From: Merluccius polli
Taxonomy: Eukaryota; Chordata; Actinopteri; Gadiformes; Merlucciidae
Assembly (NCBI GenBank): GCA_030340625.1
Contig: JAOPHQ010005773.1
Span: 1 to 64,000, forward strand
Direction of reading: 5' to 3'
DNA length: 64,000 nt
Part shown: piece after piece, positions 55,245 through 60,606 of the stretch
Numbering within the stretch: the stretch's first letter is position 1
Layout: every line of letters starts with the position of its first letter
Notes under the pieces: generated by a model
Told to the model about the DNA's origin: nothing
Seen by the model: only the letters and a program-made list of their open reading frames with translations
Database searches by the model: none
Position numbers and translations under genes: made by a program

Positions 55245-56389
55245 AGCTCAATTCCCTCAACTCCTCCAGCTGATGTCTCCGTCCGGAGGTTGCCAGTGTG
55301 AGGGGGTAGCCGGACCCCCGGGCACACAGGGGCCCCCTGGCCTGGAGGGGGGCCGTGGAGCCCCAGGACACCCGGGCCAGGATGGGCCCCGAGGCTACTC
55401 AGGAATGCCAGGGCACCGGGGCCCTCAGGGGACTAAAGGTGTGTTCTCAGATGAGAGGCGACTAGTGTCTACTGGGTCCCACCACATGGTTACGTCAAGT
55501 CAATTTTATTTGTATAGCCCTCAATCACAGTTACAGTCTCAAAAGGCTTCAGTACATCAGTACCATGACATTACACAATGGGCTTAGGAAAAAATCTCCT
55601 GGAACAAATAACAAAATGAGGCACATCCATTGATGTCCACCTTTCCGTCCCTGTCTTGCAAAAACCTGCAGTAGCATTCGTGACACAAAGATCATCAAGG
55701 AGAGCTAGGAAGAGGATGTCATGGTGATTGGTCGTTTGTATCAACTCCCACACAGGTGAAGCTGGGCCAATAGGGATGAAGGGCACCAAAGGAGAGGGGA
55801 GTGTTGGATTACCAGGCCAACCGGGACCTGCAGGTAAACCCTCCTTAAGACTTTTGTTAGCACCAACAGATACAAAGTTACTACTCTCTTTGGCATAGGT
55901 CACCAACAGAGACCATGTGTTTTCAAGATGCCAAACTACAGTCACAGCGATTTTAAGAGCAATAATTATTTGTACAGATGTGGTTGCATGGATTGAAATT
56001 GGAATAGACCCAGATATTGTGCAGATATGATAATAAACAGGTAAACTAGCAAACACATGCAGGCTTTACTGCCAGTCCTGGAGCCTGTCGAACTAGGAGG
56101 CTGGTTATGGCACCATATGAATACATCAATATAATAAACCACATGGCAAATGTCGATGTGGAAACCTAGTGTCTGACCCCTAACTGTTCTCCAAGGTGTC
56201 CAGGGCCCGAGAGGCCAAGACGGTGAGGGATCCCAGGGGCCACCAGGTGAGCCCGGAAAGCCCGGGGGCCACGGTGTCCCAGGGAAGAGGGGCCCACCTG
56301 GGGCTCAGGGTGTCTGTGACATGGCCTCGTGCTACCAGGCCTACGGCAGGCTGCAGGAGGAGCACTACAGCAAAGGCCCATACTACTAG
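20679..56389 (+). CDS. col21a1: Collagen alpha-1(XXI) chain, 31 coding exons
   Basis: This is a secreted FACIT-like collagen of the extracellular matrix. Domains in order: signal peptide (exon 1); von Willebrand A domain with the MIDAS motif DGSSS (exons 2-5); TSPN/laminin-G-like domain (about exons 6-10); a Cys-containing linker; an interrupted Gly-X-Y triple helix made mainly of 54-bp or multiple-of-9 exons starting with a Gly codon (exons 12-27); a non-collagenous break with a CQC motif (exons 28-29); a second helix; and a C-terminus ending SKGPYY. These ends and breaks match human COL21A1 as I know it (KGPNY end, an FSEQFIRQVC-like break). COL22A1 shares the N-terminal domains but not this C-terminus. 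The exon sum is 2778 bp (925 aa; human about 957 aa), with all phases compatible once two +1 G-run errors in exons 27-28 are discounted. Confidence 0.93.
20767..21951 (+). other. col21a1: col21a1 intron 1
   Basis: AT-rich intron with a TTTACCAGGTGAGTCCC stretch near 21095, resembling a common fish retroelement tail, and a short CA run (21900-21926) next to the acceptor. No gene seen. Confidence 0.6.
21952..22088 (+). CDS. col21a1: col21a1 exon 2: vWA domain, MIDAS start
   Basis: Encodes NDLVYIIDGSSSLGLGDFQL and VNITNSFDISSQHTQ. DGSSS supplies the Asp-x-Ser-x-Ser metal-binding residues. Phase 1 to 0; flanks CAG and GTTAGA. Confidence 0.93.
22200..22319 (+). CDS. col21a1: col21a1 exon 3: vWA domain
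   Basis: Encodes VGLVQYSDTPRLEIPLGKHL to GYLGGSTQ, a central vWA strand and helix. In phase on both sides; GTCAG acceptor, GTGTTG donor. Confidence 0.93.
22434..22574 (+). CDS. col21a1: col21a1 exon 4: vWA domain, second MIDAS loop
   Basis: Encodes TGRAIKFATQHVF and NRIAVVLTDGRSQDDV; TDG contributes to metal binding. 141 bp, phase 0. Confidence 0.93.
22892..23054 (+). CDS. col21a1: col21a1 exon 5: end of vWA domain
   Basis: Encodes AQNIILFAVGVGHEIDNSEL and ANKPSSTYVLYAENY to KLCE. A TA microsatellite (22825-22870) sits just before its acceptor. Ends in phase 1. Confidence 0.93.
23425..23519 (+). CDS. col21a1: col21a1 exon 6: linker into TSPN domain
   Basis: Encodes ESVCPMQTTDSSAPFRGFDL and LKAKK. 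The acceptor follows a run of 17 or more C. Confidence 0.92.
23597..23667 (+). CDS. col21a1: col21a1 exon 7: TSPN domain
   Basis: Encodes VQGSIMFQAAYLLNTKLDFT. Ends in phase 2 before GTGGGG. Confidence 0.9.
23813..24038 (+). CDS. col21a1: col21a1 exon 8: TSPN domain core
   Basis: Encodes SILPEGLPRAYVFVTTLRLR, MGVTLNGVDKSVIFTTTSLS and QSVVFNNKGIQ, characteristic beta-sandwich segments of collagen XXI. 226 bp. Confidence 0.94.
24310..24483 (+). CDS. col21a1: col21a1 exon 9: TSPN domain
   Basis: Encodes FDTDWHQLKILVRSGRIASY and IDGKIQVAKK to VTVP. 174 bp, phase 0. Confidence 0.93.
24484..26479 (+). other. col21a1: col21a1 intron 9
   Basis: Contains an AAAT-type tetranucleotide array (24568-24690), a TA microsatellite (24751-24790), a stretch at 25555-25870 resembling a fish LINE 3' region in reverse orientation, and a 27-bp minisatellite (25953-26125). 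No gene seen. Confidence 0.6.
25953..26125. repeat. 27-bp minisatellite built on GACCATAGA
   Basis: Five to six tandem units of the type AGTCAGACCATAGACCATAG plus AGACCAG, the last ones with an AAG variant. The unit length is a multiple of three, so open frames appear on both strands (LYGLWSDSG on the minus strand), but these are not genes. Confidence 0.85.
26480..26557 (+). CDS. col21a1: col21a1 exon 10: end of TSPN region
   Basis: Encodes LELQKMRLYCDPEQNDKETA then CEIYSV. The CDPEQN-ETACEI string is nearly identical to human COL21A1. A GT microsatellite starts just after the donor. Confidence 0.95.
26563..26664. repeat. GT microsatellite at the intron 10 donor
   Basis: GT run beginning 5 bp after the 5' splice site of exon 10. 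Confidence 0.9.
26910..26921 (+). CDS. col21a1: col21a1 exon 11: 12-nt micro-exon
   Basis: Encodes EDDR between a TTTTGCAG acceptor and a GTAAGA donor, both strong, and keeps phase 0. The flanking exons also join in frame without it, so it may be alternatively used or absent from transcripts. Confidence 0.55.
27029..27115 (+). CDS. col21a1: col21a1 exon 12: Cys linker and start of triple helix
   Basis: Encodes CPLQREPAASQSCSCPMGKR then GSPGLPGPM. The CxCP motif corresponds to the human CICPPGKPG start of the helix. Confidence 0.93.
27529..27582 (+). CDS. col21a1: col21a1 exon 13: Gly-X-Y, 54 bp
   Basis: Encodes GFRGEKGREGPPGPDGKP. Confidence 0.93.
27670..27736. repeat. GT microsatellite in intron 13
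   Basis: GT run followed by a G tract. Confidence 0.9.
27859..27912 (+). CDS. col21a1: col21a1 exon 14: Gly-X-Y, 54 bp
   Basis: Encodes GKPGLPGLAGDPGKNGLK. Confidence 0.93.
28026..28077. repeat. AT microsatellite in intron 14
   Basis: TA dinucleotide run about 40 bp before the exon 15 acceptor. Confidence 0.9.
28117..28170 (+). CDS. col21a1: col21a1 exon 15: Gly-X-Y, 54 bp
   Basis: Encodes GDSGEPGLRGESGLDGTK. Confidence 0.93.
28327..28380 (+). CDS. col21a1: col21a1 exon 16: Gly-X-Y, 54 bp
   Basis: Encodes GEMGFPGIPGQPGPPGPV. Confidence 0.93.
28548..28900. mobile_element. Probable LINE-derived fragment in intron 16
   Basis: The stretch starting TTATTTAACCAGAATGCACA resembles a very common teleost retroelement 3' region (usually TTTATTTAACCAGG...CATTGAGA). 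There is no coding potential; assignment is from pattern memory. Confidence 0.4.
29107..29160 (+). CDS. col21a1: col21a1 exon 17: 54-bp exon with lost Gly-X-Y pattern
   Basis: Encodes GPEFEKWKTLNQQAAGTK. Length (54 bp), phase and splice sites (TTACAG, GTACTA) are those of a collagen exon, but only the first and sixteenth residues are Gly, leaving a break of about 14 residues in the helix. A 54-bp frame kept open with good splice sites supports use. Confidence 0.75.
29552..29605 (+). CDS. col21a1: col21a1 exon 18: Gly-X-Y, 54 bp
   Basis: Encodes GELGQTGSQGPAGQPGPQ. Confidence 0.93.
29633..29958. mobile_element. hAT MITE with perfect 8-bp duplication
   Basis: Ends TATGGCTGGGCAATAT and ATATTGCCCAGCCCTA are inverted repeats; CTTTATAT flanks both sides (29625-29632 and 29959-29966). 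The 326-bp interior is made of ATATCG-rich inverted segments without coding capacity. Confidence 0.88.
30075..31261. mobile_element. hAT-type transposon with a second element nested in it
   Basis: Starts TAGGGGTGT and ends with ACACCCCTA. The flanks are CTAGAAAT (30067-30074) and CTAGGAAT (31262-31269), an 8-bp duplication with one substitution. Sub-terminal sequence is rich in ATATCGT words. A 439-bp element (30284-30722) sits inside with its own duplication, so this one is older. A segment related to its right part recurs at about 50924-51153. Confidence 0.78.
30284..30722. mobile_element. Transposon-like element, copy 2 of the 4-bp duplication family
   Basis: Same family and orientation as 15768-16224; begins GAGTGGTGCAGGGATGA, ends TCATTCCTGCAACCCTC, flanked by TATT at 30280-30283 and 30723-30726. 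It is nested in the hAT-type element at 30075-31261. Confidence 0.78.
31418..31556. repeat. Tandem 47-bp duplication in intron 18
   Basis: Two full copies and one partial copy of a unit starting AACCACCTATAGGCCGTTAG. Confidence 0.75.
31995..32048 (+). CDS. col21a1: col21a1 exon 19: Gly-X-Y, 54 bp
   Basis: Encodes GEPGSQGNNGLAGAAGPK. Confidence 0.93.
32074..33011. mobile_element. hAT-type transposon starting 26 bp after exon 19
   Basis: Ends CAAGGGCATCACCA and TGGTGACGCCCATG are inverted repeats (12 of 14 match). TCAACAAC flanks both sides (32066-32073 and 33012-33019). It carries a second hAT element at 32287-32661. G-rich tracts near both ends are part of the element. Confidence 0.85.
32287..32661. 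mobile_element. Nested hAT-type MITE
   Basis: Begins TAGTGTTGCACGGTGCACCG and ends GGTATCGTGACAACACTA. ATACACAG is duplicated exactly at 32279-32286 and 32662-32669. Contains a long G run and a TATCGG-rich end. It inserted into the older element at 32074-33011. Confidence 0.85.
33403..34138. mobile_element. Harbinger-like non-autonomous element
   Basis: Starts CAATGGGCCTCATTCACC and ends with the complement of CAATGAGCCTCATTCACG. The arms are rich in TTCTTAAGAA. A minus-strand stretch near 33700-33740 reads LRRERIFQDHVDLF, resembling the start of PIF/Harbinger transposases (as recalled, RRERVFRDR); the rest of a transposase is missing. No clean 3-bp duplication was found. Confidence 0.5.
34605..34647. 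repeat. GA microsatellite
   Basis: GAGA run with two AGGAGA interruptions. Confidence 0.85.
34804..34870. repeat. GATA tetranucleotide repeat
   Basis: About 16 uninterrupted ATAG units. Confidence 0.9.
36219..36532. mobile_element. Inverted-arm element with a tRNA-like segment
   Basis: CATGGGAGAAGTTTG near 36219 pairs with CAAACTTCTCCCATG near 36518, each adjoining a CAGGGCTTTC-like word. On the minus strand, about 36425-36490 reads like a degenerate tRNA gene (GTGGATGAATGGTTTAACC, then GGGGTTCGTGT as a B-box-like word), suggesting a tRNA-derived SINE relic. CTAACC-rich repeats fill 36270-36350. Confidence 0.35.
36866..36998. repeat. 22-bp minisatellite
   Basis: About six tandem units of the type CTCCTGCGGGAGGTACGCTG with GA, with single-base variants. 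The unit itself contains an imperfect palindrome (CTCCTGCGGGAG). Confidence 0.85.
37617..37850. repeat. 33-bp minisatellite
   Basis: Four near-identical tandem units of GCTGATCTAGTGTTATTAGG plus AGGACGTGTGGGG, then two more diverged ones. A single unit lies in inverted orientation in the opposite arm near 40180. Confidence 0.85.
38204..39052. mobile_element. P-element-like transposon encoding a THAP-only protein
   Basis: Long terminal inverted repeats (about 80 bp; 38204-38290 and 38972-39052) start GGTAACACTTTACAATAAGG on both ends. The flanks AAACGTAT (38196-38203) and AAAAGTAT (39053-39060) are an 8-bp duplication with one change. The related repeat at 49490-49790 has AAATGTAT (49695-49702) with no insertion: an empty site. 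An 8-bp duplication plus a THAP domain points to the P superfamily (relatives of THAP9). No DDE/RNase H catalytic part is present. Confidence 0.78.
38442..38960 (+). CDS. THAP zinc-finger protein encoded within the P-like transposon
   Basis: A 172-residue intronless frame starting MNQNEQMRAV. A THAP-type C2CH finger lies at about residues 36-115: Cys pair in CCVPLC, RFP motif (HRFPK), conserved Trp (QWLHKI), CSRHF giving the second Cys and His, and a terminal IPTLF in place of the usual AVPTIF. A basic KKKK segment precedes it and an acidic, Pro-rich stretch follows (PGPAETEEE). THAP domains bind DNA; in P transposases they recognise element ends. The C-terminal codons overlap a perfect 12-bp-arm hairpin (38905-38932). 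Whether it is expressed is unknown; it may be a stand-alone DNA-binding protein or the first exon of a lost transposase. Confidence 0.65.
   Translation: MNQNEQMRAVTVRKKKKNNMRDGYKLQKVVGGSNEHCCVPLCTGSSRYNTELSFHRFPKHTGHRTQWLHKIRRTGFTITPHTKVCSRHFTKDQIRTTAKGRRFLTANAIPTLFEWNAYSNETRAGVWERRTRPTSSPEPGPAETEEEIVDMVPMPIDHDYVVYGFMIYDLYL
39186..39722. repeat. 31-33-bp minisatellite (about 17 units)
   Basis: Tandem units of the type CACACAGTAGCCTATCAGAG plus GTCCCTCTACCC, differing by one C and a CC/AC change (GTAGACT or GTAGCCT). It lies 130 bp after the P-like element. Confidence 0.92.
41436..41483 (+). CDS. col21a1: col21a1 exon 20: Gly-X-Y with interruption, 48 bp
   Basis: Encodes GEKGEAGDPGVLAGVQ. 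Its length is not a multiple of nine: GVLAGVQ inserts one extra residue, a short imperfection in the helix. Splice sites TTCCAG and GTGAGT are strong. Confidence 0.88.
41717..41796. repeat. CA microsatellite
   Basis: About 40 uninterrupted CA units. Confidence 0.95.
42676..42750. repeat. TA microsatellite
   Basis: TA run with a TGTG interruption near 42730. Confidence 0.9.
44005..44078. repeat. GA then GACT microsatellites
   Basis: AGAG run followed by about 12 GACT units. Confidence 0.9.
45040..45093 (+). CDS. col21a1: col21a1 exon 21: Gly-X-Y, 54 bp
   Basis: Encodes GLPGSSGPPGEDGKEGPK. Confidence 0.93.
45440..46517. repeat. Minisatellite with interspersed 52- and 40-bp units (about 22 units)
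   Basis: All units share CTGGAGTAATAAGGTAACGT followed by TGCCATGTCGTTACT. Long units carry an extra 12 bp (GAGACCGTCTCT or variants such as AAGGTCGTCTCT, AAGATGGTCTCT). Long and short units alternate in a partly regular order. The array lies in intron 21 inside a dispersed repeat that resumes at about 46520. Confidence 0.9.
46708..46853. repeat. Inverted repeat in the dispersed repeat after the minisatellite
   Basis: GGTTAATCCAC...GAGGTGTGCACGTAT near 46711 pairs imperfectly with ATACATGCACACCTTGTTGT near 46811; AATAATGCAC and GTGCATTATT also pair. Confidence 0.6.
47531..47584 (+). CDS. col21a1: col21a1 exon 22: Gly-X-Y, 54 bp
   Basis: Encodes GSPGAPGSNGLPGLYGLK. Confidence 0.93.
47783..47854 (+). 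CDS. col21a1: col21a1 exon 23: Gly-X-Y, 72 bp
   Basis: Encodes 24 residues, GDQGQAGHMG through GTKGDK, with unbroken Gly every third position. Confidence 0.93.
48011..48046 (+). CDS. col21a1: col21a1 exon 24: Gly-X-Y, 36 bp
   Basis: Encodes GDGGLPGPDGKL. Confidence 0.92.
48378..48422 (+). CDS. col21a1: col21a1 exon 25: Gly-X-Y, 45 bp, weak donor
   Basis: Encodes GQQGTDGEPGTPGMP. The 45-bp length and phase fit, but the donor reads CCT followed by GTTCGT, a poor match to GTRAGT. A GTAATC six bases later would shift the frame. Confidence 0.85.
48771..48803 (+). CDS. col21a1: col21a1 exon 26: Gly-X-Y, 33 bp
   Basis: Encodes GTAGPMGSKGE; the third residue of the last triplet comes from the next exon (Arg), so the pattern continues. 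Confidence 0.92.
49986..50041. repeat. Near-perfect 26-bp-arm palindrome
   Basis: GCCTCTGATTGGCTAACAGC followed by ACTGTC pairs with the sequence ending GCTGATTGG-complement (GTTAGCCAATCAGAGGC), with a 5-bp centre. Contains two ATTGG/CCAAT boxes in opposite orientation. Part of a dispersed repeat. Confidence 0.75.
51191..51701. mobile_element. hAT-type element with perfect 8-bp duplication
   Basis: Starts TAGGGGTGTCCCC and ends GGGGTCACCCCTA. CTAAAAAC flanks both sides (51183-51190 and 51702-51709). The right part is rich in TCGAATC words. A solitary similar end (TTAGTCGGGGACACCCCTAG) lies at about 50902-50922. Confidence 0.85.
52474..52622 (+). CDS. col21a1: col21a1 exon 27: Gly-X-Y, with one +1 G-run frameshift
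   Basis: Encodes RGAVGEPGVRGAEGRKGADG then HHGKQGHQG. One G too many in the GGGGG run at 52557-52561 moves the frame; beyond it GLPGQDGSPGQPGVPGYPGK then TG follows without a break, so the true exon is 148 bp, ending in phase 1. The donor is GGTGAGTTA, and a transposon begins right after it (52631). Confidence 0.9.
52631..53517. mobile_element. Harbinger-like element inserted 8 bp after the exon 27 donor
   Basis: Begins TGCTGCGTTCCAGGCAACCC and ends with the complement of TGGCGCGTTCCAGGCAACCC; terminal repeats extend about 40 bp through GTAACTCGTGA. TTA is duplicated (52628-52630 and 53518-53520), the 3-bp pattern of PIF/Harbinger elements. The duplication covers intron positions +6 to +8. 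A hAT element is nested at 52685-52992. Confidence 0.8.
52685..52992. mobile_element. Nested hAT-type element with poly-C interior
   Basis: Begins CAGGCACCGTGGCAGAG and ends CTCTGCACGGCCCTG. CTCACGAC flanks both sides (52677-52684 and 52993-53000). Its interior is nearly all C (52768-52915) around two copies of CGCAAYAGAAATCCTCC. Poly-Pro and poly-Gly open frames here are artefacts, and the run lengths may be misassembled. Confidence 0.85.
54036..54090 (+). CDS. col21a1: col21a1 exon 28: non-collagenous break, at a reiterated splice donor
   Basis: Encodes GKSPSEEQLMKLCAKVIQ, matching the human break (GREFSEQFIRQVCTDVIR as I recall). One G of the GGG at 54035-54037 appears to be extra, since exon 27 ends in phase 1 and needs GAAAG here. 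The exon ends ATCCAAG before GTAAAG, and this junction is the first unit of a 24-bp tandem array. Confidence 0.85.
54081..54325 (+). repeat. col21a1: 24-bp tandem array of 5' splice-site-like units
   Basis: The unit is GTTATCCAAGGTAAAGTGAT plus CAAT. GT dinucleotides in CAAG|GTAAAG or CAAG|GTAATG context occur at 54091 and at every 24 bp up to 54307 (ten sites, no indel; the site at 54259 reads CATG|GTAAAG). The reading frame of exon 28 stays open throughout, with repeated VIQGKVIN, so any of the ten donors would keep phase 1 into exon 29. The first donor gives the product expected from other species. Confidence 0.92.
54555..54620 (+). mobile_element. Fish SINE/LINE 3' tail
   Basis: GTCGCTTTGGACAAAAGCGT followed by CTCCTAAATGCCCTAAATG is the tail shared by many teleost SINEs and L2-type LINEs. 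A reverse-orientation version occurs at about 61811-61830. Confidence 0.7.
55196..55244. repeat. Poly-C and CA tract abutting the exon 29 acceptor
   Basis: A C run of about 15 and a CA run of about 32 bp form the polypyrimidine-acceptor region of exon 29, which has little T. Confidence 0.85.
55247..55438 (+). CDS. col21a1: col21a1 exon 29: end of break, CQC motif, second helix
   Basis: Encodes AQFPQLLQLMSPSGGCQCEG then VAGPPGTQGPPGLEG and on to GTK. AQFPQLLQ matches human AQLPVLLQ, and CQC takes the place of CDHC; these Cys residues are candidates for chain cross-links. 192 bp, phase 1 to 1. Confidence 0.93.
55503..55605. mobile_element. Probable LINE-derived fragment in intron 29
   Basis: TCAATTTTATTTGTATAGCC is a hallmark of a very abundant teleost retroelement 3' region. 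Confidence 0.5.
55756..55833 (+). CDS. col21a1: col21a1 exon 30: Gly-X-Y, 78 bp
   Basis: Encodes GEAGPIGMKGTKGEGSVGLP then GQPGPAG; GEGSVG is a one-residue-short imperfection (Gly-Glu-Gly). Phase 1 to 1. Confidence 0.92.
56196..56389 (+). CDS. col21a1: col21a1 exon 31: last helix segment and C-terminus
   Basis: Encodes GVQGPRGQDGEGSQGPPGEP, continues to GAQGVCDMASCYQAYGRLQE, and ends HYSKGPYY with TAG at 56387-56389. The paired Cys (CDMASC) matches human CDPSLC and the end matches KGPNY, which identifies the gene as COL21A1. Confidence 0.95.
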
Positions 56390-56740
56390 AGTGGGTCTCC
56401 AACACTGCATGTCAGGAAAGCCTTTTCACCAAGAGGGGGTCCTGTTATCGTAACACTTCCGCATCCACATGAGACTTCAAGCTACTCAAGTCAATCATTT
56501 GAGTAGCTAACCCTTTATTTGTCTCACAGTTGGGCTTCACATGGACCACATTTTATGACACACCGCCTAACCCTAAATCCCTCTGAAGGGCAAGGAAATC
56601 ATCCCCATGACTCTTCACTCACACCCTGTGTAAGAAAAGATGTCGGTTTAATTCCCTGTGTGGAGAAAAGCCCCCTAGGAAAAGGCTTTAGTAGGCCCTT
56701 TGAAGAGGACAGCAGCAGTCCTTCCTGCAGGGTCAGTGGT

Positions 56741-56840
<100 letters not shown>

Positions 56841-56959
56841 GCCAGTGGTCCATGTTAGCCAAGCAATCCAAGTCTAGCACTAGTAATTTAGCAGTATCAC
56901 CACGAAACCATTTCTGGTGGTTAAGATAAAATGTGTTTTTGCTGTATTATATGAAAAAA

Positions 56960-57013
56960 AGTATATATATATATATATATATATAGATATAGATATATCT
57001 ATATATATATATA
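56960..57013. repeat. AT microsatellite with GATA interruptions
   Basis: TA run with an ATAGATATAGATAT centre. Confidence 0.9.
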
Positions 57014-59610
57014 TGGAAAGTTATATTTTTTTGGACAAAAAATGTTTGATCTCACGACCCCCCCCAAAATCATCTTCGACCCCTGGGGGTCACCTGTCGA
57101 CCCCCATTTTGAGAATCCCTGCTCTAGGTCTTAAGGCGATAAGGGGGAGTATGTTATGGATGCTGACTCTGGGAGAGGAACTAAGAGGGTAGAGACGAGA
57201 CGAAGAGACTAGTTGTGGTCTATGATAGTCACAATAGGCCTTCATCCCAGAGGTGTAGCAGTAGGGGCGTGAACAGGTGTAGCTCATTCAGATTAAATGG
57301 GGGGATTTAAATGATAATAAGATGACTGTGTTTTATTAAAGCCTCTTCCATTCCAAATGAAGCTGCGTGTACTCCATGTATTTATCTTCATACGTCCAAC
57401 TCATTATCAGGTAGAACACTGCTGATGGCTTTGTCTGCCTTGGGTGATGTATCTATAATAGGCAACATTCCTGTTAGCAGTGCTTATTTTTTACTTTAAA
57501 ACTCTTTGTCTCACGCATGTTGGTGCTAAAATTAATGATACCTCAGTACTTTCTTCTGCGTCTTATTTGAACATGAATCTGGTTGGTTAAGCTTACGTAT
57601 GACATCCAGCTAATACGTCTGGAGTGTGTGTGTGACTGTATGTGTCTATGTGCGTGTGCACGCAACTGAGCAGATTAAAAAAATGCACACTCAGCAGTCG
57701 CTCTGCAGCAATGTTGAAACTCCCTCCCTGCTCTGCTATTTTAGCTCACTTTAGAAACAAGTCAAATCTTCAAACCAAGACCAATGCCATTATTATAGTG
57801 ATACACATTATATTTTACTTTAAAGAACCATGACTTGATCATGGACATTTGACCTAAAAAACAAACAAAGACCAGCTTCTGTTTCATGCCTCTCCCTTTA
57901 AAGCCAATATTCAGCTCATTTGAATGACTTTTTGTGTGGGCTACTACCTGTACATCATTTAGGTCCTAAATATGGAACAGCAGTCTTCACACTCTTGTAA
58001 ATCCAACGGTGTTTCTATTGACATGAACGGCTATGCTAGAGAAATGTGGTCTGCCAGATCTCTATATATAGTCAGTCACATTTTCCTCTTACCTGGCAAT
58101 ACCCCATGGTCATACAGAGTGCAACATGCCCAATCCATGAATGCATGTAAACTTACATGGCATGGCGTCTTTCATTTGTTTTGAATTTGGTATTGCATGG
58201 TAATGAAGTCTGGCCGGTCTAGCATGCTGCATTCACACAGCAATGCCCTCTCTATCTATCTACTCATCCAACTCGATTATATCACATCATTTCTGGAAAA
58301 AAAAAACCCTGGTCAGTCATTTCTTGTACAGATGTGTCATTATTACTAACATTGTTCGTTCATCATGTGTGACAACAACAACATCCTCTGAAACTGTAAC
58401 ACTGAACAGAGGGGCCGTGAATCAAGGGTTATTATATAGCCTCCAAAGACAAAACCAGGCACCTATCAGTGTATTACATCCAATTGCTTACTTTAATCTT
58501 GTACACATTCCACAGGTGTTATGGTATGGACAGCCCCTCAGTGAGATCATAAAGATGATATTATTATGAATAGGCAAATCTGTAGGTGTTTTTATGTGTT
58601 GTTTTTTGCTTCGCTTACAGTTGATGTAACATCTAATTGTTCTTATGTTGGCTTGGGAAATATGTTTTTCCCATGAAGGAATGTTTTCACACATTCCACA
58701 CGTTTGGTAATTCAGTGGTTAATTAATCTGTTTTGTGATCTAATAATATCATTGACCTACAAGATATCAGTTGAGTATTTCTTTGAAGTATTATACTTAT
58801 TTATTTACCTTTCCATTCCACATTTTGAATTTGAATCTTGCAATGTACACTTGGAATATTTGTGTTTGTTTTGGTCAATTTATGTTATATTTTTTTATAC
58901 TCTTTACATGAACAGTTAAGTATTGTTGTTTGGTCCAAAGAAGTACTGCTGATGCATGATCAGTGTGTCTTATTTTAAAACAATAAAATTGTGATTATAT
59001 TCTAAAATGTATTACTTTATTTTGTATTTGTATTACTGTTTAAATCATTAGAATTCCCAGACTTGCTGATAATATTGTTATATACATTGAAACATTTCTA
59101 TAATAATTAATTACCTCAAAATAAGAAAACACTATTAGGATTCTTTAATTCGGTTCATGATTTGTTTGTTTAATCATTGATTTGGCTCCACCAACACATA
59201 AATCTGCACTGCCAAGCAACACAAACATTTCCTGTTACCGTAGGCCGGCTACTTTGTATTGGTTATTAATAGAACAGGTGTAAAGCGCAGTGATGCATGT
59301 GTAGTCAAAAGTCCCAGTACAGTTATACTGAATATCAGCACTCATGGAACGCCTCTTGTCCAATCATCCAAGCCTTGCCATATTTACCACATTGTTAACA
59401 TGTGAGTAAGCTGGAGTAATTGTATATAAAGTGCTAAACAAATGAATCCAGTATATGTAAATTGTAACATTATTATCATTATTAACATTATTATTATTAT
59501 TATCACTATTTTATAGTCTCAGTATGAAAAACATTCAGTCTAGCCAAATCTAATCTAATCAATATTGGTGCCAGATCCATGGCATGATGTGTTGAGATGT
59601 ATCTCGTAGC

Positions 59611-59846
59611 CAGGGGCGGACTGGGAACAAAAAATCGGCCCTGTCAATTTTGTTGGGGGGGGGGGGGGGGGGGGTGCTGCGCGATTTGTTGACCGGGGGG
59701 GGTGGGGGTGCTACGCGATTGTTGACGGGGGGGGGGGTTCTTCAAATAAAAATAAAAAATCGGAAAAAAAAAGGGCCGACGGCCGTAGACCCCACACGGC
59801 CGTTCTGGACTTCTCCAGAACTCACAGATGGCCAGGTCCGCCCCTG
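59611..59846. mobile_element. hAT-type MITE with perfect 8-bp duplication
   Basis: Starts CAGGGGCGGACTGG and ends CCAGGTCCGCCCCTG. CTCGTAGC flanks both sides (59603-59610 and 59847-59854). The interior has G runs and two copies of a GATTTGTTGACC/GATTGTTGACG word. Confidence 0.87.
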
Positions 59847-60606
59847 CTCGTAGCAGGAGTGCAGATGAGTCGGTATTTGAGACAGTTCCTCTTAAGACTT
59901 CCCCTCTTACCATAACGCTCATGTCTACACCTCAGCAAAACAGCAGACATGAAACTGACAGAGGGACATGCTCAGAAGCTAGTCTGCTCTTCTCTCCTCA
60001 TCCTCCTCCACATAGGAATCCACTGGGTGAGTTTTTAATTTGTTTTCTTTTAAGAATCTTTAAAAGCCAACTATAAAAAAAATCATGATGCTCAACACTA
60101 AAATGACTAGACAGTGGCCCATGCACCTCAAGCATTTAGTTATTATTATGAATCAATTACTATCATTTGCATTATTTATGTTAAAGAATGTAAAAAAGAC
60201 AGATACAAGCTACAATTACAACCAATAAAACAATGAGTAAGAAAACCTGATTTGGGCATACAAAAATTACCTATATTTATTTTTTACAGTGTTATATATG
60301 TTTGTTGCATTTGTACTGTCCATTGCATAGGATATTAAGTATTATGCTTTTGTCTTTCTTCTTTTTTAAATCAATTTACCATTTTTTTTTCTTTCAACTG
60401 AAATATTTGATCGGGACCTTTAACTATACATGTTTTGCATGGTTTTAGTGTGTTGTCATTTTAACCCCCATTTTAGAGCAACTTATGCATGATGGGCACA
60501 GCCTGCATATATGAACAATGTACATGAATACATAGGTTAACACAGCATTCAATTATAAGATAATTATTAAGACGTTTCTCCATCTACCACAGGTTTAACC
60601 TTAACC

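Noticed and set aside
20679..56389. col22a1 as the identity of the collagen
   Set aside because: The N-terminal domain order is shared, but the CDPEQN-ETACEI linker, the break in exons 28-29 and the KGPYY end are those of collagen XXI.
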